Below are positions 1 to 13,468 of a stretch of DNA of 64,000 bases, in pieces. The DNA comes from Anisakis pegreffii. Lineage: Eukaryota > Nematoda > Chromadorea > Rhabditida > Anisakidae. The notes beneath the pieces were generated by a model, which worked only from the letters and a program-made list of their open reading frames with translations, made no database searches and was not told the origin of the DNA. A program made the position numbers and the translations under genes. How positions within the stretch are numbered: position 1 is the first letter of the stretch; every line of letters begins with the position of its first letter. The stretch spans positions 124,001 through 188,000 of the forward strand of contig JAPYMA010000143.1 of NCBI GenBank assembly GCA_035041965.1, given 5' to 3'.

Positions 1-516
1 GGAATTTTTTCCACCTTTCAGAGAATTTTCAATCGACGTTCCTTCTGATCATGTTTCATAAATTTCGCTTAATCGTTTTCCAAAATTTCTTGTTTTTGCT
101 TTTTTAAACTGCATTTGCTGCAGCAGAGCTTAGTGTGGAACATTACTGACTATGAGTTAAAATGTGTTGTATTCAACGAACAACCAACCGGAAGTGTCGT
201 GTTACTTTGTTCGTTGAGGAGGTGACAGGCAGAGAAAACATTTGAAAATGACAAATTCCACAAAATATCGTGGAGTTGAATGGTTCATTGCTGAATTGCT
301 CAATGAAATGCAAAGTTCTTTAAACACTTAACAGTTCAATTGCTAGTAAATGCGTGCGAACGAAAAAACAAGAGAGTAAGTGCGAGTTGAGGAGAAATTC
401 AATAAGAAATTAAGAAAGTACTGAATGATTTGTCAACTGGATGCGTCTCAAAACGAGACCAACTAATTTTCATCAACTATTTCCGGGTATATATCTTGAC
501 TTTTCATCCATTTCAG

Positions 517-3500
517 ATTTATAACGAACGAAAATGCTGTGAAGTGGATCCGTCCAAATTGAAACATGGTGATAACCTTGACTCGAATAAGGTAATACTG
601 TTCGGTTCTTGGAGTCTTTGTATTCAGACGCTGTTTTCCTTTAAACAGCAGATGCCTATCCAATTCATCACAATTTGTTGGAACTCATCGATCATCTAAT
701 CGCCCTCGCCAAAGACGTGCATCTTTCACTGTTGTGGCAAATTTTGTTGATGAACGAATTCCCCAATAGTGCATCGTTAGAGGCGCGCATTTCTTATGAC
801 GACAACGATTGCAGTTACATAAATTTCAGTTGAATTTGACTGTTTACGGTGAGTTGGCATTCTCGCACGTAGTCGATTCGAACTATCGATGTCCAACACC
901 GCTTAAAGAGATGTTCGCGGATTTGCGTGATGTGGTTTCGATACATTTCCCGGGCAGGGACGATGTACAGCGACTCGCACTGAGCTCCTTTATCATCATG
1001 CGTTTCTTTGCCGCAGCCATTATGAATCCGAAACTGTTCGGACTGAAACGTGAACAACCGGTTCGTTCGTTCATTTTATTTTATCATTCTTCTTAACATC
1101 GACTTATCGTTCTCAGTATTATGGTTTTATTATTATTATTGTCATTATTATTATGATTACTTCTGTCTTTGTTGTGGTTAGTATTTACAATATTACAATT
1201 ATTACTGCTTTATTGCTCCATCTTGGTCTCACTTCAGTCGTTCTCGAATTCATTTTTTTTTCTGTAGCGATATTCCACTTCATGTAAACATTGTCGATCG
1301 CATTTCTTTCCGTCTTTTATTACAAAGTTTCATGCATTTGGCTCTCAGTTATCTGGTTATGGAACATATATAAAAACCTAGTTAATGTATCTGCATGAAT
1401 CATTTATTCAACAAAAAACTCGAAGTTATTTCCTCCTTGCTATTACAATATGACAACGCATCACTGACAGATCCATACTAATCAGAAAAAGACACCGAGA
1501 ATGAAAAAAAAAACAAAAGTGAGAACGAAGAAAAATGTGGAATCAGAATGCATTAGACAGTCGATGAAACATTTGAAAGTTCAAAAAATCGTAAAGTTTA
1601 TTATCGTCAGACTTCCGCAAATGTTGCTCAGTGAATTTTTTTAAAAGTCTTCGGAGGTAATTCAGTCGTCGATAACATGAGTTCATTCATGATATTATAC
1701 GTCCGATTCTATTTTTTAATGGTGGCGATTCCGATTCATTCAATTGCTTAGTTATTTTTCTCATCTTTTTTCTTTTAAAATCAATATTTAGCTGTCTGTC
1801 ATCAGACAGCTTGTCATCAGATTCTAAATCAAAATTGAGAAGTGTAACTGCAGTAAAGAACATGATTCTAAGATATTATTATGTAAGTGAAAATGTGTCA
1901 TTTTGTTGAATATTACAATTGTTGTGATTTGACAATGAGTAATGAATTCTTTTCCATCATTTGCAAAGTAGTTTCTCAACTTTAAATGTTATCATTTGTG
2001 GATCCGACGAGGAAACTGCTGGATGATTCTTCTATTTTTTCATTCTCTACAAATATTTCACAATGTTGTCACTAGCAGGCATTGTGGTGTTCAATTATTC
2101 GCTTGAATTCTTGCATAAAAACTGACGACGTAATATAAAATGTTGTGATGTAACTTATGAAAAAAATTGAAATTCCTTCTCGAATCGTCGAAATATTTTA
2201 CTGATTACTGACGATTTGATTTTTGTGTCATCGATTGAATGAATGGTTCCTTTTGTGTGCCCAAAATTCATCAACATCTTCATTTGTGAGTGAAGGATTT
2301 TTTGTCTTGTGAAAATGATGCGTTGATTTGTCGTGATATGTTTGTTCACATTGTACAATGATGGAAAATTTGAAAGTGGCGGTGTTACAAAATGAAGATG
2401 TTGAAGAATTTTTGATTAGGAAGTAGGGAAAGGAATTGCAAGCAGTCGTCGTCGTCACCACATCAGAACGCATTACGGAAACACTCTGTCATCAAATTGA
2501 ATTAACCGAACGATCAAAATTTGATGTTGTCGTAGTGTGCTTGATTTTGATTCAATGATGACACAGCTTGTTGTTATTGTTAAGGAATTGAAGAACAAAA
2601 ACATTTGATAAAGGAATGTGCTGATGAATGAGTTTATTAGGACATAACGTGTTGTTTGTCTCTTTACACAAGATTCTGATGGTAACCAAACAAGATTTGG
2701 ATTAGTTCTGAATCCGATAAAGTTGAAGTTTTGAAATTCTAAAATTACTTGCTAAGTGCTCGTAAACTTCAAGTCTTGGAATTTGTGAGTGAGTGAATTT
2801 CTGATGAATTCTCGCATTGTTGAATGATCGGATTTCAGGACGATACAATTGGCAGAACTTTGGTTTTAGTGTCGAAAATCTTACAGCGACTCTCAAATTG
2901 TGTCGTCTCTGGGCATACGTTGAACATTAAGGAGCCATGGCTGGCACCGGTTATGCAAAGGTTTCATTTATTCATTTCGATCGACAATTTGAATCGTTGC
3001 GATTTTGTAACTCTTTGCTGTCATAAGTGTTAGGTCGTGTATTCTTTGGCATCCTTATTTCCGTATAGTTAATGATGTTGGTTGGTGTCTCATTTGTGAC
3101 TCGACTATGACTTGTCCGAAATGACTTGTGATCAGAAATCGGATCGATATTGATCGACCATTAATCAATAAGTGATTGATTATTGAACAATTCCTCATTT
3201 ATAGATTCACTGATGAGACACATCGATTGTCAATGTTGAAATTTTTGGATCGGATCTCAATGACTGAGACGGATCAGTCGATGAGCGGCGAGAGTATATC
3301 AATTCTTCGCGAAGGGTTCGAGATTTGCTTGTTCTGTTCAAATATCGGAATCAACTTTATTTTCGATTATTTTCAAGCTTTGCGATTATTTTGAGCTAGT
3401 CAATCTAACTGCTAAGTTATGAGATCAACTGAAGATCATCTGATGATTTCATGATCAAATGTCGCTCTTGATCAATCGAATTGATCATCTGATTGTGTTT

Positions 3501-6326
3501 TCAGCAGCTTTATTGAGCGCAAACCGAGTGAGAAACGGCGGATACTAAAGAATTTAATCAATCAACGTCGTCGATACGTTGTTTTAACGGAATCGGAGAT
3601 TTGTTGGCAGAAATCAAAAGGTAAATTAATTACGTTTATTGAGAAATTTGCTTTTTTTCGTTTGAGTGCGATTGTTCAGTCGTTTCTTTTTTTGGTTTTT
3701 TCATGCATATTTTTACAAATTTTAGTCGTTTGAACACCCTTTGACTAACATTGCCGATCGGTTGCCGATGTCTGAGTAACAAATGAACAAATGTCGTTGT
3801 TCAAATGAGCAATGTTCATTTATTTAACAGTGTTCATCTATTCTTCCGTATGGAACAAATGAATAAATCTTGCCGTTCACATCGCATAATATAACTTGTT
3901 TTTGGTATAGATGTTTTCACCAAGCCAGGAATTCTTATGATCCGTTTGATTTTTTATTAATATTGACCTATTAGAGCCGGAATTGAAGCGTTTTCTCGCA
4001 ACCAACATACATAGAAGTCTCTCTTTATGATAGGAATTGCTTGGGAAAAGCATCACTTCTTCGGTCCCTGGGTATCCTGTCTTCCTTTCCCTATAGCCAG
4101 TGGTATTCGAGAAATTAGATATCATTTTACTTCGTACATTTTTAATCAACCATTCACATCTTGTTAAGGTGAAAAACATTTACCCGTACCTAACGCACAT
4201 AGCATGGCAGTGTGATTCTCTGTCGCAATTAGGTCCATAATACAGTGAAAGAGAAGCAAAGAATGAGAATAGAAAAGTCATCGATAAACAAGAGAAATAT
4301 TGAATCAGAGTGCATCGCAGACAATAGGAATATTTCAAATTTAAGGAATAAACTTGCTAATTTAATGAGATTGTGCAGAAAATGGAGATAATATCTTCAT
4401 TCTCCGATGGAGGTATTATCAGCCCACAAGATAGTGTTAGCCGTTTAGTTTTCGGGGATTATAGCAATGTCTATGCGTCAGTCACGCCGATAAAATGATT
4501 GCAGCTGATCCCGAGCCGAAAGGTCGTATCCTCCTACAGGATGTCACGCATGTTGAACCAGTTGAAGACGCGAAGGCAGTGTTCAGGATAAAAACGGGAC
4601 AAGATGAAATTCAATTGCAGGCACCGAGCGTATGCGAAATGAACGAATGGTGAGATTCCACATCCTTTGTTTGAGTCTATCCGATATCGGAATCACTACT
4701 CCCAGAGTTGTTGTCCGTAATGTGTTTTATGGCTATGATGATTAAACATTGATTCAACGCTTGAACTGAAATCTTTTGATGGATATAACCCAGACTGAGC
4801 CATACATAGTGCGTGCCTCATTGTGAACTTACAGTCTCAAATACTGATATTTTGCGTCGAAATGTATTCATATCTGCTGTTCATATAAGTGAACAAGAAA
4901 GAGCATTATTAGTATCCAGAACTGCTAGCGTATTATATGGGTGTCTGAATATATTCCTATCCATTTTTTCATGTGTCTTTTAGGATCGTTCAAATCCAGA
5001 AACAACGAAAGAGGCAGTTACTGATCGCGATGCGCAGCACTGAACCAACCGAGATATTCGAGATAGACGTTGAACGAGAGCTGGAAGCGGTTCACATGAC
5101 GTTCTACCAGAATGCCGAAACATTGAAACATTGGAAGAATTTCTTCGAAGGTACTGAAATACCACAAGGCGAAGCACCTTTTCCGAGAGCTCTTCAAGAC
5201 TTGGTGAGTACTTTGAGTTTATTTCCTTCATTCAGGAACTGAAAACTCGTTACTGAAATCCATAAACGCCTCAGCGTTACATTGTCATACGACTTTCTGT
5301 GTCTTCATTGGATTCATATCGAGTAGTTGGAAGTGAAACCGAGAATGAAAACGAAAAGTAGAATGAGCAGCGAGAGAAGTATTCAATGAGAGTTCAAAGG
5401 AGCCCTTATCTAATGCTCAGCAGTACCAGACGATGTGTCGTTTGTCGGGAATGTCGTTGTTTTGTGTTTCCTTATGGAATGTTAAATTCTGAAAAAGTTC
5501 AGAGAAATTATTGCGCGTTTAACAAAAAAAAACATTGGAGATTCCAGAGAAATCATTGTCAAACGTTTAACAAACTCCAGTGTATGATTATTCCTCCTCT
5601 TAAAAAATTCCACAATTATCACTAGAAAACAAGATTTTCACCATGATTATTTTGCTCAGTAACCGGACGAACTCGTAACCGAAGTGTCTATTCTCCCGAA
5701 ACAGCTGCTATCGTAATCGTAGAGCAAATCATGATTTAAATCCAACTTGCGATCATTGAGGTTCTTCAGCGACTGTGCTGAGCGATTATCGAATCGGAAA
5801 GAATTTATAAAAACAGTCGTATTGTTTCAGCTGAACGAAAGCGAAAATCCAGAAGGAGCACGAACATGTATGTTATCAACAATCCAGGACGTGCTGCATG
5901 GCACATTAATGATCGAAAAGGCGCATCGCGACATCATTGACAAATTCATGAATCAGGTAACGATCAGTTTATTTAACCAACGTATTACTTAAGCACCACT
6001 CCAGGTGGTACTTGTTGTTCTAAGGTGCGATCACCTTGATATCATAAGAACAACGATCGATGACATTCATCATTGTTTTCACATCAGATATTTCTCCACC
6101 ATCGTAATTAAAATCACTATCATTTTATCATTATTCTTGTTACTCTTATTATTTATTGTTAACTTCTATTACTTTTTAATATTGTTATTATTACTCTCAT
6201 AGTGCATGTGTGAATAAATCTAGCGATTTGCAGATACGTGACGGAAAAGGAACACGTGAATTACCGATTGGAGACGATAATTATTTACTGCTGAAGTCAC
6301 GTTTACAGCAAAGGAATCTCGATTAG
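517..6326 (+). CDS. gap-1: RasGAP of the GAP1/RASA2-RASA3 family, 3' part (partial)
   Basis: A GTPase-activating protein that switches off Ras at the membrane. Nine exons join in frame to 412 visible residues: 517-591, 830-1060, 2839-2960, 3205-3315, 3505-3620, 4505-4649, 4984-5203, 5831-5956, 6234-6326 (stop TAG). The 5' part, with the arginine finger, lies left of the window. Residues 1-170 are the end of the RasGAP domain: CEVDPSKLKHGDNL, then RCPTPLKEMF, then RFFAAAIMNPKLFGL, then LVLVSKILQRLSN. Residues about 181-270 form a PH domain (REGSFIERKPSEKRR, RYVVLTESEICWQKSKG, closing W in NEW). The rest is charged and helical, like the C-terminus of RASA proteins. The usual Btk zinc motif after the PH domain is not visible. 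The signature proline (normally RFFAPAI) is alanine here. The symbol is given by analogy with C. elegans and is the least certain part of the call. Confidence 0.88.
1061..2838 (+). other. Large intron of the RasGAP gene
   Basis: The 1778-base intron lies between the exon ending in GLKREQP and the exon starting DDTIGRTLV, phase 0. It holds ATT-rich simple sequence near 1125-1160 and a small hairpin at 1791-1810 (8-bp arms GCTGTCTG/CAGACAGC around a 4-base loop). I see no nested gene or mobile element. Confidence 0.7.
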
Positions 6327-6796
6327 GTGTGCATCGACGAGTTAACGCTCAAATCATAGTGAATTGGTTCGAGGAACAATGAGCTGTTCAAGCTTAATCA
6401 GTTCGTAGTAATAACTATCTCCGCTTGCCACATTCGGATTGATCTCGTCGAAGTTGCGGTTCTGAATGAATGCATTTCATTTGATATGTACATTTCGCCA
6501 TCATGATATATCATTCAAAAGGAGTTTCTCAGAAGAGATTCAAGAAGCGTGTACAAGCAAAATCTTTTAAAATTAGATCCAGAAACAGAAAAAAGCATTG
6601 ACCTCGGTGACCTTAACTGAAAACAGTTACAATTCATTCGGTGCCTCAACTTCAATTCGTGCTGTTGTCTGAAAACAATAGCGATTCAATTGCTTTATAC
6701 CATATCCACTGTGTTCTTCTTTACTTAACTGTTATACATCACTCAATGTTTTGGATTTCGATTGTATTTACGTTATCAGCATTTACGATGATATGA

Positions 6797-6890
6797 TGAT
6801 TGTTATTATTATTATTGTTATTATTATTATTATTATTATCAGTTTTATTACTATTATTATTGTTATTGTTATTATTGTTGTTATTATTAC
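6797..6890. repeat. ATT/GTT trinucleotide microsatellite
   Basis: Imperfect run of TTA, TTG and TTC triplets over about 95 bases, with further shorter runs of the same kind near 1125-1160 and 8025-8105. Confidence 0.85.
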
Positions 6891-9800
6891 TGTTTAAAAT
6901 GTGAATCGTTTATAAGTTTCCCCAATAATTCATCAATTACGTGTACACAGTAGCTAAGTAGATAAGTATATGATGCAGTTAGGTAGTGATCACAATCGTA
7001 TCATTACACAGTTAACTGGCATTGTTCTCCTCATCGGATGGAAAAGTAATTTTCGTCAATGTGATATTCACCTCTTTGATTTGATGGTATCGTTTCGATA
7101 AGATAACATCAGATAGCTAGGTTATCAACAGAATATCCTATTCGTATTCTGCTCATAGTTACGCTTTAATCAGGTAGATGTTCATGTTTGCGAAAGGAGT
7201 TTTTTGCACGGTTTCAGGATTATTCAATAAAATAGCCAAAAAATTGATTGAAATTTGAGCGGAATTTCTTTTGATAATGTTTTCCGGAGAGTAAAATATA
7301 CATAATGATATCAGGAATGAAAGAATAGCACATGATTTGATGCGACTCTGTTGTGAGAACACTCATTAAATGAGACGATGTTTCAATTAACGCTAGCCTT
7401 ACGCTGTCAACATCATTACGACAAAACGGCAGTTCTGTGATAATTTGATTTATTTCATATGTTTCGACCCTGTAAACATCACATTAGTGAACAAATTCAA
7501 CTCTTAATTGTTCCGAAAAGCAAGATATTTCGTTCGAAAGATATTCGTTATGAAATTCGCTCTCATTCAACAATTGATGTTTTCGCGTTTTATAACTTTG
7601 GAGATTTGGATAACTGGATTATCATATTGAATTGTTGAGCGGTATGTATGATAAATATGAATTGAATACACAGGCATTGTCCTTATGAGTGTTATTATCT
7701 GATGTGGTTGTTTGATCAGAGTTAGTACCATGATAATAATCGTTATTGACAATGTGCATTTGTGAAAACCATAAACATTCAACGGGTTTGGGATCGAGAA
7801 AGTAACTTATTCTTTACAGATGAATATGTTCTCATTTCGTAGTACTGATGTATCGTGATAGCAATAACAATTACTGTTATTGTTTCATATGAAGAATGTA
7901 ATTTTTGTTGTTTTCTTCTTACTTATTATTATTATTATACTCTTCTCAAATGATACCTCGAAACTCCTTCTTTATTCAACAATCTGCTAAGCGTTTCTTT
8001 TCTCCTGTCCATTTTGCTTCGGCTGTCTTAATAATAATACTAATAATAATGGTATTGTTTTTACTATATTTAATATTGTTATTATGAGTATTATTATTAC
8101 TTTGTAATTATTAGTTATTGCTATTTGTCTGGATTTACACGTTTCATATTCATTGTATTTGAATGGGAAAGTTGTGTAGTTGCTTATTCCGTAGTTCATT
8201 TTGCAGACGCAAATAACTAATAAGGGGAAAATGAAAGAATATTAAGAATAATATTCAGCATAGCTCAATTACCAACGTTTTGCTGTGATTAACTCCAAAT
8301 GTTTATCACAAACTCTCAGTTTTGATTCGTCACTATCTTTTATTGCTTCATTTTACTTATCATAATATGTTATGCGAATGCGAATTTCTATGTTCTTCGA
8401 TTATAATCAATACGTTCAACTTTCCCAAAAGCTACGATTTACAATGCCTTAATCGGAAATCTTATTTAATGATTGTATATTTTGAAGATTTGTTCATCAC
8501 CGTTGTGTCTTCTTGCTGAATGATGTAATTATTTTCTTGATTGGTCATACTCTTGTTAGATCGATCTACTCTGTGCATTTCGATCCTATTTTTGGGCTTT
8601 GAATCCATCCGTATTTATTGTTAGGATATAATCAGTAAAATGAGGTAACCATCAAAAAGTGAAGTGAAATTGGGAACTTGTTGTTGATTTGATCTGTATT
8701 TTGTCAACGAGATATTGAGTAAGTGCAAGCGTACGCCGTTGAGCACTGGTACATGAGAATGCTTGATCGATTTCGAGAAATTGTGAAGTTTAATTGATAA
8801 TTTGACTTTGTTCGGCTAAGGAAAGTTGAAAATTGAGTTGAGTTTTTTTGATGATAGGTTGATGAGAAGAGTGCATTTCGTACACATTCTCAAATTTATT
8901 CGATACATGCATCAGGTGGATAACATGGAAATTTGTCGTAATTCGACTTCAGAGAGAGTTGCAATCGATTCTTCTGAATGATTCATGTTTGACTGATGTT
9001 ATATGAGCGACGGATGTTCAGTTCAAGAATTAGTTCTAAAAGTATGGCTATAATACTATATTTGTCGAATTTCTTGGTACATTGTGATATTGTGTACGCG
9101 TGTTGCATAATGCCTCAATGCTTTTTGTATTATACGAATATTTATTTATTTTACAATTCATTTGTCAAATATTTTAGAATGATTTCCGTTATTGCTGGTT
9201 AGTTGATATCCGTACAACTGATTGTGTCATCATGTATTTGTTTGTTACGATTTTAATATGATCATTGGAATGATTTTTTGTGTAATTCAATTTTGTTCCA
9301 TGCAATTACTGCTTATTTGTTAACAAGGAAAATGATTGGTCTTCTTTTTTCTTCTTCTTCTCATTTCTTTGTGTTAAGCCAAATTGTATATGATCATTGG
9401 AACGAACATTTGAACAAGACAACGGCTGCTGTCTCGAATTATGATCGAAGAAATTTAAATAGCGATATACGCCATTTTATATGATTGATACAAAATATCA
9501 GTTGATAATTTCATTATAATATAATGTATTATAAAAATGGTGAATGTATATTTACAATTTGAAAATAAAAAAATTATAAATCGATTACCATTGTTATAAT
9601 GTACACATTAATAAAGTAATCGCGACACAGTTGAAGTGAACCAATGATGATCACGTTGGCTTTATCGCATAGCTGTTAGTGATGGGAGTATTTTGTTGAG
9701 TATTCGATGTTAATCCACCATTCTAAACGGGATGCGCTCAAGCCGTATTCAACTATGTATAAGTTAAGCAAAACATTTTTCCATTCATGCAAATGTTTCG

Positions 9801-11313
9801 ATCTACCTAGATTGCTCATAACAGCGAAGGTCACGACTACGGAAGAATTGAACGCTGGATATTTTAAATATAGCGCAGGAAGTATTGGTCTTAGGTTTTA
9901 TCATGTAACGTTAGCATGAAGATGTAGTGTTAGGTTGAAGACCTTGAAGAAAATGGCTACATCTCAGCAAAATTAATGTTTTTCCGAATCAGAGTGATTC
10001 GATTGCATGGAAAATAAAGATATTAAACGTCTCAACTGTATCAGTCATCTTTCACGTGCACCTCTTTTTGATTCAGGCTGATTATGATATCAATGAAGAA
10101 CATCTTACCAAAACAATCAGATTTCGTTCCTGATAAATCATTGTGCTCAAGGGTCTAGCAAAAGCAAAAGTTCGAATCCGAACTTACTGCTGACGACACA
10201 ACTTCAATGGTACAAGTTCGAATAGCTGATCAGAGATCAAAATTTTTTACGGTGATGTTTACTCAATACATTGGTATTTCGCAATAGTCTTCTGAATGCA
10301 TTGTGTCAAAAACCGTCATGCAATGTTCCATGCTTACAATGCTTTAAACACGCACGTGTACACCTACGCACGCTCGCATCCGATGCATGATACTCAAGAT
10401 TCTCGGACCCTCTGCATCTCTACTCTCTCGTATATTCCCGTTCTATTTTCTTCCTTACTAGTCATTGCAATGCTATTGCAACAATTTTCGGCTTGATGAC
10501 GAAAGTAAACACCCCACCTGTCCATCGATTTTTGGCCACCATGATGGCTTAAATCGCTTTTAATTAAGTTACAATGACTGTACAACTGTTCCAATTTTTG
10601 ATATTTATTAAAGTCAGTGCACTCAATTTTTTTAAATTTCAATTTTTTCAATTCACTCGCTAATAGTGTGGCACAATAACATGTATGTGCTTTTTTAATC
10701 ATCGCATTCAGATCATAAATATGCACTTTATGATCTGTCAGTGGTCTATCAATGGTACCATACCAATTGATCGCTACAGATCACATCAAAGTGACTGCCT
10801 TACTCATTATATTGATATGTTCATTTACTTCTTTCATGTATGATTTGTGCGGTTGAGCAGTAGTGCGTGATATACATTTATGAATGTTATTCATGTTTTC
10901 AGTCTGTTCATGTATTTTTTAGTATAATTCGACATTACGCCTTAATGTTTCGGGTTCAAATAATCTTCCAGTTTGTCGTGGCTATTATTATCATATTGTT
11001 TGATAGGTCAGTGATTGTATAGATTAAGGAGAGATATAATGAAGGGATGGGTTCTTCTAAAGAGTTGAGGGTGGAAAGGTCATCTGGACCAAATCTTCGA
11101 ATTTAGTTTAAATGCTGAAATATGTTAACATTTGGTAGAGTGTAAGTGATATCTTCGTAAATCATCACCATCGCTATATTTGCACAGAACGTTAATAATT
11201 TGTGCGAATGTTTCATAAATGATAAACGTGTCGTCAATAAGAATCGCACTGAACTGCATATGATGAAAGCTGCGAATTAGCCATTTAATATTGTTTCAGG
11301 TGTGCATATGAAG

Positions 11314-11340
11314 ATGAGCGAGCGAGCGAGCAAGCGAGCA
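11314..11340. repeat. GAGC tetranucleotide microsatellite
   Basis: About six near-perfect GAGC/AAGC units in tandem, standing out from the AT-rich surroundings. Confidence 0.8.
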
Positions 11341-12540
11341 GGTTACGGTAATCGTCATCGCTAGCAAGCTTCTTGATGATTGGTCGTAATTATTGGCAGC
11401 AAACTAAGGTAACAACAACTAAGGTGGGGATTGGATCATCTCTATGATGATATAATTTTTTAGTTGCTGGTTTGAAACGACTTTATTGTTAATCAGTCTA
11501 TTACCTTCTCTTGATCTGATATGAATTTACCATATAGTCAGTGAGTGTGAATACTCTCTATTAGATGAGTTGACATAGTCTATGAAACAATTCCATGATA
11601 ACAGATCTAATATTATCAGAGATGTTGGTAATTTTGGTAATGTAACAATGCGATATATGTCTGAAATGATACATTTTGTCAGCATTAAACCATCGTCCAA
11701 TTCTAGCTGGACTTACCAATGGATCCCACTCTATCTTCGATGAATGACCGAGTACGATGGCGGTGGCTCGATGGTGTTCGATGGTTATGAATCGTCAAGA
11801 TGAATGGTTATGAATCAATGGTTAGCAAGATGAATCGTCAGTCTCCAACAATTCTCAAATCCAGAGCGATATCAAAAATATGATACGACAGTGTACAGTG
11901 TGATACGACAATATAAAGTATAACGACAATATGATACGATAGCGCTAGGAAGCGCAGGGTTAGGATTTTCAACTTTACCTTTCATTTATTTCCTTTTTCA
12001 TGAGAACTCAGATGAATAAATAAACAACCCTTCCCCCCTTTTTTTATTACTTGTTTTCATTTATATTTGAAGTTAGGGACAAAAAATAAAATTGAGTTGT
12101 GGTCAGTGATCACATTTGGCATGCTTAATTTATTATTGACTTGTTCAATTGTAAATTGTATGTTTATGAATTATATGTTTGTTTATGTTATCAGTTAATT
12201 GTAGGTCGTGTATTGTTCGTATCAGACTTATTGAGAATAGGAGACAATACAGTGACCTATAGTGCCGTGCATTGTATATTGATATGAAACACTATTTTCT
12301 GTCGAAACGTGTTATGTAAAATTGAAGATGCTTACGTTGCCTTGTAGCTTTTAACTGGGGGGTTTTTTTAGTGACCTTCAATTAAGTTGTTAATATCATT
12401 GCGTTGAATTATCGTTATTATTGTTTGTAGTAATATATTTCGGTCACTGTATTGTCACACGATGAGAAGTTTAAGGGGCATTAAGCTATAGATATGAATC
12501 ATTTCTCGATTTCTTCCACATATTTCTGATACCCTTCAGG

Positions 12541-12926
12541 ATGGGATCTGGCGGGACAGCTGTCTTCTCAAAATGCTTCATTGAATCCCCTCAGACGTAA
12601 GAAAACAATTCGATAGCATTGAAAAAATATAACAAATTCTTACTCAAAAACGGCTTATTGAATTCTATTTTCCATTTATTCTTTAATATTGTGAATTGAT
12701 TGATTTATATGTTCATTGTCAACATTTGTCATGAATGTTTCCGTTGTTTATTTATTTAATCATTCATTCATTTTGTACATCAATCAATGTTGTCAATGTT
12801 ATAAATATTTTTGTAAGGGATGTGGTAGGGCAAAGGAGGGATGCGGCACGTAACGACCCGCTTAACTCCGGAGCCAGAGGAAGGGAATTGGACTGGCCTT
12901 ATGTATGGCCCATCCCACCTATTTGA
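12541..12926 (+). CDS. Possible two-exon 3' end of an unidentified gene
   Basis: Exon A 12541-12596 reads MGSGGTAVFSKCFIESPQ and ends in phase 2 at AC/GTAAGA. Exon B 12818-12926 follows a TTTTTGTAAG acceptor, completes the threonine codon and reads DVVGQRRDAARNDPL, then GRELDWPYVWPIPPI and a TGA stop. The two exons join in frame, and exon B is much more GC-rich than its surroundings. A CCTTCAG acceptor lies one base before the ATG, so exon A may be internal and the true start upstream. An alternative donor (CCTTAT/GTATGG) with a strong acceptor before 12941 would change the last residues. I do not recognise the family, and chance is not excluded. Confidence 0.33.
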
Positions 12927-13468
12927 ACTTTTTTTTTCAGTTTGCACACCTGATCATTCCCCTCTCCTTACCCTCCCACAATGTGGACTCTAATATGTGA
13001 ACAAATCTTGGACTCTAACCAGAGTAGCATATCTTCTGATATTCATTGAGCTAGCAATCGCAGTTTTCAAATAATTTGACTTAACATAGTCCTAGTTGGC
13101 ACAAAATTGAACTTGACCTAGCTTTACTATTGAAACTCACTGGTTGTGAGTCAAAAATTTGAAACTACATGAATGAAACTTTACCATCAGATGACGTACC
13201 GCTTATCAGTTTGGCATCGCTTGAGATTGACTGACCTCGATTTGAATTTGAGATTTAGCTTCCTTTAATACATTCAACTTGACATGGACTTGAACTAATC
13301 TGATCAAACATAGGCATGGTATTCAGTCATCTATGCACAACCCAACGGTAGAAATCCAATAAATTCATAGATGAGAAACAAGTTATTCGATCTGATCGCT
13401 CGTTAGAGTAAGTCGTATTGCATAAGGGAATAGTTTGTTGCGGCAGGGACTGTAGCAGGCGCTGACAG
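12927..13468. other. Left flank of the satellite array
   Basis: No gene seen. It holds scattered, degenerate runs of the CTTGAACTTGACC type; similar sequence recurs on the right side near 20140-20200, which suggests an older repeat into which the array expanded. Confidence 0.35.

Larger units (their letters stand above)
6327..12539. other. Intergenic stretch without a recognisable gene
   Basis: Open frames here are all short (at most about 110 codons), in scattered frames and without splice logic or a known family. That is what chance gives in AT-rich DNA. The stretch contains ATT/TTG microsatellites (6797-6890, and patches near 7925 and 8025-8105) and a GAGC microsatellite near 11314-11340. 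The 3' UTR of the RasGAP gene should occupy its start. Confidence 0.55.

Noticed and set aside
10165..10190. tRNA B-box-like GTTCGAATCC
   Set aside because: No A box, acceptor stem or anticodon arm fits around it; AAGTTCG-AATC-CGAACTT is just a small hairpin.
10394..10726. 110-codon minus-strand frame
   Set aside because: Longest frame in the left intergenic region but of low-information composition, without domain, signal peptide or splice partners.
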